DNA of 64,000 nucleotides from contig NZ_MPOH02000019.1 of assembly GCF_001896135.2 (NCBI RefSeq), positions 37,938-101,937 of the forward strand, in the 5' to 3' direction. Positions within the stretch are counted from its first letter, which is position 1. Each line of letters starts with the position of its first letter. The notes below the pieces were generated by a model, which saw nothing but the letters and a program-made list of their open reading frames with translations, was not told the DNA's origin and did no database searches. A program made the translations under genes and the position numbers. The DNA comes from Streptomyces phaeoluteigriseus. GTDB taxonomy: Bacteria; Actinomycetota; Actinomycetes; Streptomycetales; Streptomycetaceae. Shown one piece after another: positions 36,592-44,437 of this stretch.

Positions 36592-37005
36592 GCAGCGCAC
36601 AATAGCCCGCTCGTCGTGGGACGGAAGTCCCTGGTCAATCAGTGTGACAACGACGACGCGAAGGACCGTGTCCGACGGTGTGACAACCACAACGTGACCG
36701 AATCGGCCATCGCATGTGCGCGAATCCGGGGTATGGTGGTAATGCGCCTGCCGAATATTCGACGGGCTGCACGTATGAGGATGCCCGGTCGGAGGCCCGA
36801 TCGGCTCCGACCCGACAGCCCTCCCTGGCCGTACGGCACATCGCGTACGACGACCGGAGGGAACCCCTCAGCGGTACGAACGCTAGAGCGTCGGCAGAGG
36901 TCCCGCGTCTTGCCGGTTTCGCCCCAAGGGCGGCCGACGTCCCTGACACGGTCCGCCACGACCCCCGCGCTCGCCTCGCACCGCGCACACAGAAGAGGCA
37001 GCACC
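36592..37005. other. divergent regulatory region, ferritin-like gene / DEAD-box helicase
   Basis: 414 bp with an A/T-richer patch (~36640-36770) and two direct TGTGACAAC copies at 36643-36651 and 36679-36687, 36 bp apart. Open frames upstream of the helicase run through it, but the helicase homology starts only at ~37006. Confidence 0.5.
36991..36998 (+). promoter_or_regulatory. Shine-Dalgarno deciding a CTG start for the DEAD-box helicase
   Basis: AGAAGAGG ends 7 nt before CTG 37006, whose next codons (ACT ACC ACG TTC) begin the conserved N-terminus TTTFRELGI. No ATG, GTG or TTG is available at this spacing. Confidence 0.6.
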
Positions 37006-39219
37006 CTGACTACCACGTTCCGAGAGCTCGGGATTCTTGCCGAGACCGCTGAAGCCCTCGAAGCCGTCGGCATCATCACCCCCTTCCCCATCCAGGAAAT
37101 GACGCTTCCGGTGGCCCTGACGGGCACGGACGTCATCGGGCAGGCCAAGACCGGCACCGGCAAGACGCTCGGCTTCGGCCTTCCGCTCCTCGAGCGCGTC
37201 ACCGTCCCCGCCGACGTCGAGGCCGGCCGCGCCAAGCCGGAGGACCTGACCGACGCCCCGCAGGCGCTCGTCGTCGTCCCCACCCGCGAGCTGTGCACGC
37301 AGGTCACCAACGACCTGCTGACCGCGGGCAAGGTGCGCAATGTGCGCGTTCTCGCCATCTACGGCGGCCGGGCCTACGAGCCCCAGGTGGAGGCCCTGAA
37401 GAAGGGCGTCGACGTCGTCGTCGGCACCCCGGGCCGACTGCTGGACCTCGCGGGCCAGAAGAAGCTCGACCTCAAGCACATCCGCTCGCTCGTCCTCGAC
37501 GAGGCCGACGAGATGCTCGACCTGGGCTTCCTGCCCGACGTCGAGAAGATCATCAACATGCTTCCGGTGAAGCGGCAGACCATGCTGTTCTCGGCGACCA
37601 TGCCGGGTGCGGTCATCGGCCTCGCGCGCCGCTACATGTCGCAGCCGACGCACATCAACGCCACGTCGCCGGACGACGCGGGCGCGACCGTCGCGAACAC
37701 CAAGCAGCACGTGTACCGCGCGCACAACATGGACAAGCCCGAGATGGTCGCGCGCGTCCTGCAGGCCGAGGGCCGCGGCCTGGTCATGGTGTTCTGCCGT
37801 ACCAAGCGCACGGCGGCCGACCTGGCCGACCAGCTCCAGCAGCGCGGCTTCGCCTCCGGCGCGGTCCACGGCGACCTCGGCCAGGGCGCCCGCGAGCAGG
37901 CGCTGCGCGCCTTCCGCAACGGCAAGGTCGACGTCCTCGTCTGCACCGACGTGGCCGCCCGCGGTATCGATGTCGAGGGCGTGACCCACGTCATCAACTA
38001 CCAGTCCCCCGAGGACGAGAAGACGTACCTGCACCGCATCGGCCGCACCGGCCGCGCGGGTGCGAAGGGCATCGCCGTCACGCTCGTCGACTGGGACGAC
38101 ATCCCGCGCTGGCAGCTCATCAACAAGGCGCTGGACCTGGGGTTCCCCGACCCGCCGGAGACGTACTCCACGTCCCCGCACTTCTTCGAGGAACTCGCCA
38201 TCCCCGCGGGCACCAAGGGTGTTCTGCCGCGTTCGGAGCGCACGCGCGCCGGACTCGCCGCGGAGGAGGTGGAGGACCTCGGCGAGCCGGGCGGCCGCGG
38301 TGGACGCGGCCGGGGCGACCGCAACGACCGGGGTGACCGCCGTGGTGGCGCCCGGGACGAGACCCGCTCCGCCGAGCGCGAGCGCCCCGCCCGTACGCCG
38401 CGCCGTCGCCGCCGCACGCGCAACGGCGAGGTTCTCGACGCCTCGGCCCCCGCCGCGACCGTCGCACCCGAGCAGGCACCCGCCGCGGAGGACGCGACCT
38501 CGTCCCGTACGCCGCGACGCCGGCGCCGTGGGCGTGGCACAGGGGCGCAGGACGTCGCCACGGCGGCGTCCGCGACCTCGGTCAGCGCTCCCGAGGCCGC
38601 TGAAGCGGTCGTGGAGACCGTGGAGAGCCCGGCTCCCGACGCTGGGGAGACCGCCAAGCCGCGCCGCCGCCGCACCCGCAGGACCGCGGACGCGCCGGTG
38701 AGCGTGCCGGAGACGGCAGCCGAGGCCGCGGTGCAGATCCCGGCCCAGGCGCCCGTGGAGACTTCCCCGGCGCCCGTGGAGGCCCCCAGGGCCGAAGCCG
38801 CCGTCGACACGGCGGCGGAGGCGACCGAGACCAGGCCGCGTCGCCGCACCCGCAGGGCGACGGCCCCGGCCGAGGCCGCAGCCGAGGCCGCGGTCGACAC
38901 CGCCGAGAGCGCCGCGGTGGCCACCGAGCCCGCGCCGCGTCGTACGCGCAAGAAGGCGGCCCCGGCCGCCGAGGTCGCCGTCGACACGGCCGAAGCCGTG
39001 GAGGCCAAGCCGCGCCGCACCCGCAAGGCCGCTCAGCCGGAGGTGACGGCCACCGTCGCCGACATCCCGGCCCAGGCCGCGCAGGAGCCGGAGACCAAGC
39101 CCCGCCGCACCCGCAAGGCCGCCGCCACGGTCACCGAAGCCGGTGCTGCCGACGAGGCCAAGCCGAAGACCCGGCGTCCGCGCAAGGCGACGGCCGCCGC
39201 GGAGTCCGCGGAGAGCTGA
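37006..39219 (+). CDS. DEAD-box ATP-dependent RNA helicase (RhlE-like) with basic repeat tail
   Basis: 737 residues if started at CTG 37006. All DEAD-box motifs are present: PFPIQEMTLPVAL (Q motif), AKTGTGKT (Walker A), VVVPTRELC, GTPGRLLD, DEADEMLD (motif II), FSATMPG (III), VDVLVCTDVAARGIDVEG (V) and HRIGRTGRAG (VI). The core ends at ~395. The remaining ~340 residues are RGG-like (RGGRGRGDRNDRGDRRG) and then Ala/Glu/Pro stretches punctuated by at least seven basic PRRRTRK-type blocks, an RNA-binding low-complexity tail. The M. tuberculosis homologue is Rv3211. Likely role: RNA remodelling and ribosome assembly. Confidence 0.93.
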   Translation: MTTTFRELGILAETAEALEAVGIITPFPIQEMTLPVALTGTDVIGQAKTGTGKTLGFGLPLLERVTVPADVEAGRAKPEDLTDAPQALVVVPTRELCTQVTNDLLTAGKVRNVRVLAIYGGRAYEPQVEALKKGVDVVVGTPGRLLDLAGQKKLDLKHIRSLVLDEADEMLDLGFLPDVEKIINMLPVKRQTMLFSATMPGAVIGLARRYMSQPTHINATSPDDAGATVANTKQHVYRAHNMDKPEMVARVLQAEGRGLVMVFCRTKRTAADLADQLQQRGFASGAVHGDLGQGAREQALRAFRNGKVDVLVCTDVAARGIDVEGVTHVINYQSPEDEKTYLHRIGRTGRAGAKGIAVTLVDWDDIPRWQLINKALDLGFPDPPETYSTSPHFFEELAIPAGTKGVLPRSERTRAGLAAEEVEDLGEPGGRGGRGRGDRNDRGDRRGGARDETRSAERERPARTPRRRRRTRNGEVLDASAPAATVAPEQAPAAEDATSSRTPRRRRRGRGTGAQDVATAASATSVSAPEAAEAVVETVESPAPDAGETAKPRRRRTRRTADAPVSVPETAAEAAVQIPAQAPVETSPAPVEAPRAEAAVDTAAEATETRPRRRTRRATAPAEAAAEAAVDTAESAAVATEPAPRRTRKKAAPAAEVAVDTAEAVEAKPRRTRKAAQPEVTATVADIPAQAAQEPETKPRRTRKAAATVTEAGAADEAKPKTRRPRKATAAAESAES

Positions 39220-39362
39220 TCGCCCGCCAGGGCACAGGCACAGTCCGACGCCCGGACCTCCCCCGCTGGAGGGTGCCGGCCGTCGGCGTTCCCGGCACCG
39301 GCCCCGTTCCCTCGACGGCCCCTCCGCGCGGGCCCGTCGGCCTGGCCCGGTAGCCTCGGCGT

Positions 39363-40241
39363 GTGACGATCCCGCCCGCCTTCACTCCGCCCCCAGGCGC
39401 TCGCGCGTACCCCTTGCGGACCGCGCGCGGTGAGTTCGCCGTCGTCGACTCGCCCGTGGCCGACGGTGTGGTGCCGCGGGGCGTGGCGATGCTGCTGCCC
39501 GGGTTCACCGGCAGCAAGGAGGACTTCCACCTGCTGCACGAGCCGCTCGCGGCGCGCGGGTACCGCACGGTCGCCGTGGACGGGCGCGGGCAGAACCAGA
39601 GCGACGGTCCCGCGTTCGACGAAGCGCCGTACGCGCGTGAGGAGTTGGCGCGGGACGTGCTCGCGCAGGCGGAGGCGCTCGGCACCCCCGTGCACCTGGC
39701 GGGGCACTCGCTGGGCGGTCAGATCGCCCGGGCCGCCGTCCTGATCGACCACTCCCCCTTCCTCTCGTTCACGCTCGTCGCGTCGGGCCCGGCGCAGATC
39801 TCCGAGTCGCAGCGGCAGCGCGTGCAGTTGCTGCACGACGCGCTCGCGCTGATGACGATGCCCGAGGTGTGGGAGGCCATCCTGGCGATGGGCCCGCCGG
39901 AGGAAGTCGGCGGTCCGGCGCGCGGGTTCGGCGAACCGGCGCTGCTGCGGCAGCGCTGGGTGAATCACAAGCCCGCCCAACTCCTGGCCACCGGACGCCA
40001 GTTGCTGACCGAGCCGAACCGTGTCGCGGAACTCGCCGCCGTGCCGTTGCCGTTCCACGTCCTGTCGGGGGCGCGCGACGACACCTGGCCGGTGGCCCTC
40101 CTGGACGACATGGCGATGGACCTGGGCGCCCACCGGACGGTCGTGGCGGGCGCCGAGCACTCCCCCAACCTGGACCAGCCCCTGCCGACGGCCCACGCGC
40201 TCGCCGACTTCTGGGACAAGATCCGCCCGGACGGGGACTGA
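39363..40241 (+). CDS. alpha/beta hydrolase
   Basis: 292 residues from GTG 39363 (VTIPPAFTPPPGARAY). Motifs: AMLLPGFTGSKEDF (oxyanion strand), VAVDGRGQNQSDG, nucleophile elbow LAGHSLGGQIA, acid region VLSGARDDTWPV and the His in AGAEHSPNLDQP. No signal peptide; soluble esterase/lipase-like enzyme of unknown substrate. Transcribed in the same direction as the helicase after a 140-bp gap. Confidence 0.88.
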   Translation: MTIPPAFTPPPGARAYPLRTARGEFAVVDSPVADGVVPRGVAMLLPGFTGSKEDFHLLHEPLAARGYRTVAVDGRGQNQSDGPAFDEAPYAREELARDVLAQAEALGTPVHLAGHSLGGQIARAAVLIDHSPFLSFTLVASGPAQISESQRQRVQLLHDALALMTMPEVWEAILAMGPPEEVGGPARGFGEPALLRQRWVNHKPAQLLATGRQLLTEPNRVAELAAVPLPFHVLSGARDDTWPVALLDDMAMDLGAHRTVVAGAEHSPNLDQPLPTAHALADFWDKIRPDGD

Positions 40242-40502
40242 CCAGAGCCGCATACGGCCCGCCGGACACGACCTTGCCGGACACGGCCCTGCCGGACGCA
40301 GACCGGAGCCGCACACGGCCCTGCCGGACACGGATCGGCCGGACGCAGACCAGGCGCACGGGACCCAGCCGCGCGCAGGCCAGCCGCGCGCAGGCCAGCG
40401 AACAAGCCGGCGCAGGCCAGCGAACACCGATCAACCGAACCCGGACCACCCACACGTGGATCAACCGCGCGCAGGCAGCCCGACTCGGACCAGCCGGTCC
40501 GG
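40242..40502. repeat. degenerate GC-rich repeats between hydrolase and NYN genes
   Basis: The 261-bp gap is filled with imperfect copies of GCCGGACACGGCCCT and, from ~40370, CCAGCCGCGCGCAGG repeated in tandem. No gene or clear terminator stands out. Confidence 0.6.
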
Positions 40503-41399
40503 CTAGTACTGCGTCTGCAAGTGCTCCCAGAACCCGTCCCGCAGCGCCCGTCTGAGGTCCGACTGGCCGCGCAGCGAGTACTGGAGCATGCCCTCCGCCT
40601 CCACCAGCAGGTCCTGGTCGACGGAGCCCGGCAGGTAGGGGTGGCCGGGCAGCAGTTCCACGAGGGCTTCCCGGCCGCGCGCCGCCAGCCACTTCGCCGC
40701 GATCTGCGCGCCGATGAAGCGGACGTCGTCACGGGTGGGCCGGGCCGCGCCGGCCGGTTCGTAGGTCTGGGCGGTGCGCCGGGAGACGTACGGTTTGAAG
40801 AAGTCGAGGTCGAGGGTGCGCTGGCTGTCGACCTCCCACAGCAGGGGTTCCGCCTGGTTGCGGCCTTCGGGGGCCTCGATGCCCCAGAGGTGGACGCGGG
40901 CGCCGTACCCCTGCGCGGCCTCCACGGCCGAGACCAGGTCCTCGTCGCCGCCCAGCAGCGCCGCGTCGCTGATGGCGCGGTGCCGGGCGAGGGACTCCAG
41001 GTCACTGCGGATCAGGGAGTCGACGCCCTTCTGCTGGTTGTTGGCGTTCAGGTTGCCCAGCCGGACCTTGACGTCGGGGAGTTCGGCGATGGTCTGCTGT
41101 TCGGAGGTGTGGATGCGGCGGCGGGCGCCGTCGTACCAGTAGACGCGCAGCAGCCGGCTGTCCGCGAAGATCGTGCGCGCGCGGTCGATGAGCGCGTCGA
41201 TCAGGCCCTCGGCGTCGAGGTCGAAGGCCCGGCGGTCCTCGGTCCCGGTGAGCAGCCGGCCCGCCGCCGCGTAGAGGTACCCCGCGTCGACGAAGATCGC
41301 ATGGGTCGAGGGTGTCTTCGCCACCTCGGCGAGCATGCGGGTGAGCAGCTCGTTCGTGCGGTCGATGCGGGCGGCGAGGGCCGCGAGGTCGTCGTTCAT
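40503..41399 (-). CDS. NYN-domain (PIN-like) RNase / LabA-type protein
   Basis: 298 residues from the ATG at 41397-41399 (MNDDLAALAARID; an ATG nine bases upstream is possible). NYN acidic active-site residues appear in HAIFVDAGYLYAA (~36), NNQQKGVDSLIRSDL (~120) and DAALLGGDEDLVSAV (~145), the metal-binding Asp triad of this nuclease fold. The C-terminal ~110 residues are an uncharacterised domain (VRFIGAQIAAKWLAARGREA). Probably an RNA endonuclease; substrate unknown. Confidence 0.85.
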   Translation of the reverse strand: MNDDLAALAARIDRTNELLTRMLAEVAKTPSTHAIFVDAGYLYAAAGRLLTGTEDRRAFDLDAEGLIDALIDRARTIFADSRLLRVYWYDGARRRIHTSEQQTIAELPDVKVRLGNLNANNQQKGVDSLIRSDLESLARHRAISDAALLGGDEDLVSAVEAAQGYGARVHLWGIEAPEGRNQAEPLLWEVDSQRTLDLDFFKPYVSRRTAQTYEPAGAARPTRDDVRFIGAQIAAKWLAARGREALVELLPGHPYLPGSVDQDLLVEAEGMLQYSLRGQSDLRRALRDGFWEHLQTQY

Positions 41400-41514
41400 C
41401 GCGCCCATTGTCCCGGCGGTCACGCTGCGAACACAACCGGTCCCGTTCGGTCTCCGCAAGCTCACGCGCCGACCACGGCGGACTGCCTGTCGCCGGCCGG
41501 CATGGCGGGCTCCC

Positions 41515-41600
41515 TTACCGGTTAGTAGTTAGACGTTCGAAAAATTTCTTTAGCGTAGGGAATGTTTGTAACACGCATCCCGTTGACTCTTCACGTACAG
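41515..41600 (+). promoter_or_regulatory. AT-rich promoter island
   Basis: A conspicuous A/T-rich stretch (TTAGTAGTTAGACG, then GAAAAATTTCTTTAG and AATGTTTGTAAC) in otherwise very GC-rich DNA, just upstream of a 50-codon gene with a good ribosome site. Likely a strong promoter or a protein-binding site; the exact hexamers are not certain. Confidence 0.55.
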
Positions 41601-41641
41601 CAATTCTCCTCAGGAGGATGACCAGACGAAGGGAGAAGCCC

Positions 41642-41794
41642 ATGCGCTTCGAAATCATGCGACTCGACGACGTCGACGGCACCCCCGTGGACAGCACCGT
41701 CGTGGACGCCGCCTCCGTCAACCGGATCGTTCAGCAGGCCGCCGCCATCGGGCAGCGGCTGTGGATCCGTCCGGCCGACGCCTCGGCCTCGTAA
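41642..41794 (+). CDS. 50-residue conserved-looking small protein
   Basis: MRFEIMRLDDVDGTPVDSTV then VDAASVNRIVQQAAAIGQRL and WIRPADASAS. Ribosome site GAAGGGAGAAG precedes ATG 41642. It resembles a short beta-alpha unit with an amphipathic helix. It has its own AT-rich promoter and a terminator, so it is probably expressed alone. No function recognised. Confidence 0.7.
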   Translation: MRFEIMRLDDVDGTPVDSTVVDAASVNRIVQQAAAIGQRLWIRPADASAS

Positions 41795-41819
41795 CACCAC
41801 GGGTCCTCACACAGACTTC

Positions 41820-41854
41820 AGAGCCCCCCACGGCACGACGCCGTGAGGGGCTCT
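41820..41854. terminator. terminator between the small gene and marC
   Basis: AGAGCCCC (41820-41827) with CACGGC pairs with GCCGTG and GGGGCTCT (41847-41854), with one unpaired base on each arm. Serves the convergent small gene and marC. Confidence 0.75.
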
Positions 41855-41871
41855 GCGCGTACCGGAAGGGC

Positions 41872-42476
41872 TCAGGCCGCCTGGATCACCTGCGTGACGC
41901 CGTTGATGATCTGCTGCACGGCGATGGCGGAGAGCATCATGCCCGCGAGGCGCGTCACGAGGACCACGCCGCCGTCCTTGATGACCCGGATGATGAGCAG
42001 CGAGTAGCGCATCACCACCCACAGCACGACATGGATGGCGAGGATGGCCGTCCACACCGACACCTGCGTGGCCGCGCTGTCGGCCTTCTGCACAGCCAGG
42101 ATGACGGACACGATCGCACCGGGACCGGCCAGCAGGGGCATGCCGAGCGGGACCAGCGCCACGTTGACGTCCTTCGTCTGCTTGGGCTCGTCGGTCTTGC
42201 CGGTCAGCAGGTCGAGGGCGATCAGCAGGAGCAGCAGCCCGCCCGCGATCATCAGCGCGGGCACGGAGACGTGCAGGTAGTTCAGGATCTGGTGGCCGAG
42301 GAGCCCGAAGACGGTGATGACGGCGCCGGCCACGCAGACGGCCTGGAAGGCCATCCGCTTCTGCACCTTGGCGGGCGCCCCGAGGTCAGCGCGAGGAAGA
42401 TCGGGGTGATCCCGGGGGGATCCATGATGACGAAGAGGGTGAGGAAGAGGGAGCCGAAGACGGCGACGTCGAACAT
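41872..42476 (-). pseudogene. marC: MarC-family inner-membrane protein, frameshifted near 42381
   Basis: MFDVAVFGSLFLTLFVIMDPPGITPIFLALTSG is the first MarC helix with its family DPPG...PIFL motif. One base is missing from a C run at 42378-42381, and the sequence continues one frame over: APAKVQKRMAFQAVCVAGAV, VFGLLGHQILNYL, the second DPxG-like repeat PLLAGPGAIVSVILAVQ and a final helix. Total ~201 residues and six helices, normal for MarC (UPF0056). Function unknown despite the historical multiple-antibiotic-resistance name. Probably intact in the organism. Confidence 0.85.
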
Positions 42477-42530
42477 CAGTACGGGAGCCTTGCGGAAAGT
42501 GGGTGAAGGGTGGCGGGTCGGGGGTGAGCC

Positions 42531-43388
42531 TCAGGCTCCGCCGGTCCCCGGCACCGGGAACGCGCCGGTCGCACGCCGGGTGATCTCCCCGTAGACCTCG
42601 GGGTCCGTCGTGTACTCGCCGAGCACGCACGTCTTGCGGCTGCCGTGATAGTCGCTCGACCCGGTCACCAGGAGCCCCAGGTCCGCGGCGAGCCCGCGCA
42701 GCCGCGCGCGGGTGTCGTCGTCGTGGTCCATGTGGTCGACCTCGATGCCGTCGAGGCCCGCGGCGGCCAGTTCGGCGATCGCGGACTCCGGCACCGTCCG
42801 GCCCCGCTTGCTCGCGGCCGGGTGGGCGAAGACGGTGACCCCGCCCGCCGCCTTGACCAGCCGGATCGCTTCGAAGGGGTCGGTCTCGTGCTTCTCGACG
42901 TAGGCCCGGCCCCCGTCGGACAGCCAGTCCTGGGTGAACGCGTCGCTCACGGTCGGCACGACGCCGAGTTCGACGAGCGCGGTGGCGACGTGCGGACGCC
43001 CGACCGAGCCCTCCCCCGCGATCCGCGCGACCTGCTCCCAGGTGACGGGGACACCCAGCTCGTTGAGCCGGGCGACCATCCCGCGCGCCCGCGGCACCCG
43101 GTCGTCACGCACCAGCTCGCGCTCGGCGAGCAGGGCGGGCTCGTCGGGGTCGAAGAGGTAGGCCAGCATGTGCATGCTGATGCCGTCGACACGGCAGGAC
43201 AGTTCGGCCCCGGTGACGAGTGTCAGCCCGCTCGGCAGCGCGGCGATCGCCTCGGCGTACCCACGGGTGCTGTCGTGGTCGGTCAGCGCGACGACGTCCA
43301 GTCCGGCGGCGGCGGCGTTGCGCACCAGCTCGGCCGGGGTGTCCGTACCGTCGGAAGCCGTGGAGTGGCAGTGCAGATCGATGCGCAC
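42531..43388 (-). CDS. PHP-domain phosphoesterase (YciV/RNase AM-like)
   Basis: 285 residues from a GTG (43386-43388), VRIDLHCHSTASDGT. The PHP metal ligands are visible: DLHCHS (HxH), LTDHDS, GAELSC (Glu), EVDHMDHDD and SSDYHGS near the end. This is the YciV/TrpH group, including 3',5'-nucleoside bisphosphate phosphatases and RNase AM 5'-3' exonucleases that trim rRNA 5' ends. It follows the DUF6758 gene on the same strand and precedes marC. Confidence 0.9.
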   Translation of the reverse strand: MRIDLHCHSTASDGTDTPAELVRNAAAAGLDVVALTDHDSTRGYAEAIAALPSGLTLVTGAELSCRVDGISMHMLAYLFDPDEPALLAERELVRDDRVPRARGMVARLNELGVPVTWEQVARIAGEGSVGRPHVATALVELGVVPTVSDAFTQDWLSDGGRAYVEKHETDPFEAIRLVKAAGGVTVFAHPAASKRGRTVPESAIAELAAAGLDGIEVDHMDHDDDTRARLRGLAADLGLLVTGSSDYHGSRKTCVLGEYTTDPEVYGEITRRATGAFPVPGTGGA

Positions 43389-43474
43389 GACGCGGGCTCC
43401 AAGCGGTGACGGGCGGACGGGGACGCTCAAGGATAACCGGATTTCCGGACCTCCCTGTCACACCCGAACCAGGG

Positions 43475-43528
43475 GAGCGACCCCTACACTCCGAGCGCCC
43501 CCTACACCCCGAGCGACCCCTACACCCC
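43475..43528. repeat. three-unit 18-bp tandem repeat
   Basis: GAGCGACCCCTACACTCC, then a variant with one A-to-C change, then GAGCGACCCCTACACCCC, at 43475, 43493 and 43511. Degenerate CACCCCGG-type copies continue to ~43600. It lies in the 248-bp gap upstream of the PHP gene. Confidence 0.85.
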
Positions 43529-43636
43529 GGCACCCGGACGCCCAGGGCACCCCGGTACCCCAACACCCGAGCACCCTGCACCCCGATATCCCGGCACCCG
43601 CGCCCGCATCGAAGCCTCACACCGGGGACGACGCCC

Positions 43637-44278
43637 CTACGGCTCCAGCAACCGCGGCGACAGCGCCCCGCACGGCACCAGTTCGACCTCCGCCCCCGCG
43701 TCCCGCAGGTCGGTCAGCACCAGTTCGTCGTACATCAGCAGCCCCGACTGCTCGGGCCAGACGACCGCCCACAGCCACAGCCCCCGCGCCTCGCCCGCGA
43801 AGACCGCGCGGTCGTCGGGGGCGCCGTTGACCAGCCAGAGCGGGGTGGGGCGGCCGGCGGCGAGGACCTTGGCCTGGGGCGGCTTCTCGACGTTCATGTG
43901 CGGGCCGGGGTCGGGGCCGTCCATCCCGGCGTAGCGCGCGCCGAGTCCGACGCCCAGCTCCTCGGCCACGAGGATCAGCTCCCCCATGCCGCCGAGCGGG
44001 CCGGGGCCCGTGCACGCGACGGCGCTGGCGCGACCGCCGCCGCGGTCGTCACCGGCGTAGGTCACGCCCGTGAACAGCCAGCCGACCGGCAGCGGCCACG
44101 GCATCCACACCGGCACCTGGGTACGGTGCACGACGACGCTGAGGGCCTCGACGCTGGGCGGGATCACGGGCTGGAGCGGATACACGGCCCCATGCGCATC
44201 GCACTGCCAGGAATCGGAGAAGAGGCCGGGAGCCCTGACCCGGCCACCACACTTCGGGCAACTGGGTTCGCCCCTCAT
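43637..44278 (-). CDS. DUF6758-type zinc-ribbon protein
   Basis: 213 residues, MRGEPSCPKCGGRVRAPGLF with a second pair in SWQCDAHGAVYPL, a four-ligand zinc ribbon at the N-terminus (CxxC, then Cys/His). The rest is a soluble alpha/beta domain (VPVWMPWPLPVGWLFTGVTYAGDD, WLVNGAPDDRAVFAGEARG). Conserved in Streptomyces as a protein of unknown function. Divergent from the MFS gene and upstream of the PHP gene. Confidence 0.78.
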   Translation of the reverse strand: MRGEPSCPKCGGRVRAPGLFSDSWQCDAHGAVYPLQPVIPPSVEALSVVVHRTQVPVWMPWPLPVGWLFTGVTYAGDDRGGGRASAVACTGPGPLGGMGELILVAEELGVGLGARYAGMDGPDPGPHMNVEKPPQAKVLAAGRPTPLWLVNGAPDDRAVFAGEARGLWLWAVVWPEQSGLLMYDELVLTDLRDAGAEVELVPCGALSPRLLEP

Positions 44279-44377
44279 AGAGCCCCACGGTCCTACCCGA
44301 TCCGGCCCACGTCAAGGACGATCACCCGTCCGGGCGGAACCCGGTGCAACGAAGCCTTATAGATGTATCCTGCACTA

Positions 44378-44403
44378 GTTAGCTTGGCTAACATAGTTTA
44401 TGT
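44378..44403. promoter_or_regulatory. paired inverted repeats, candidate operator of the MFS exporter
   Basis: GTTAGC-TTG-GCTAAC (44378-44392) abuts ACATA-GTT-TATGT (44391-44403) in an A/T-rich patch 35 bp upstream of the MFS start. Such palindromes suit a MarR- or TetR-type repressor; no regulator gene is adjacent. Confidence 0.55.
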
Positions 44404-44437
44404 AAAAGCCAACTACCTGTTCGGGACGGGAGCAAGC

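Noticed and set aside
43475..43528. Short regularly repeated units considered as a CRISPR array
   Set aside because: Units are contiguous without spacers and there are no cas genes.
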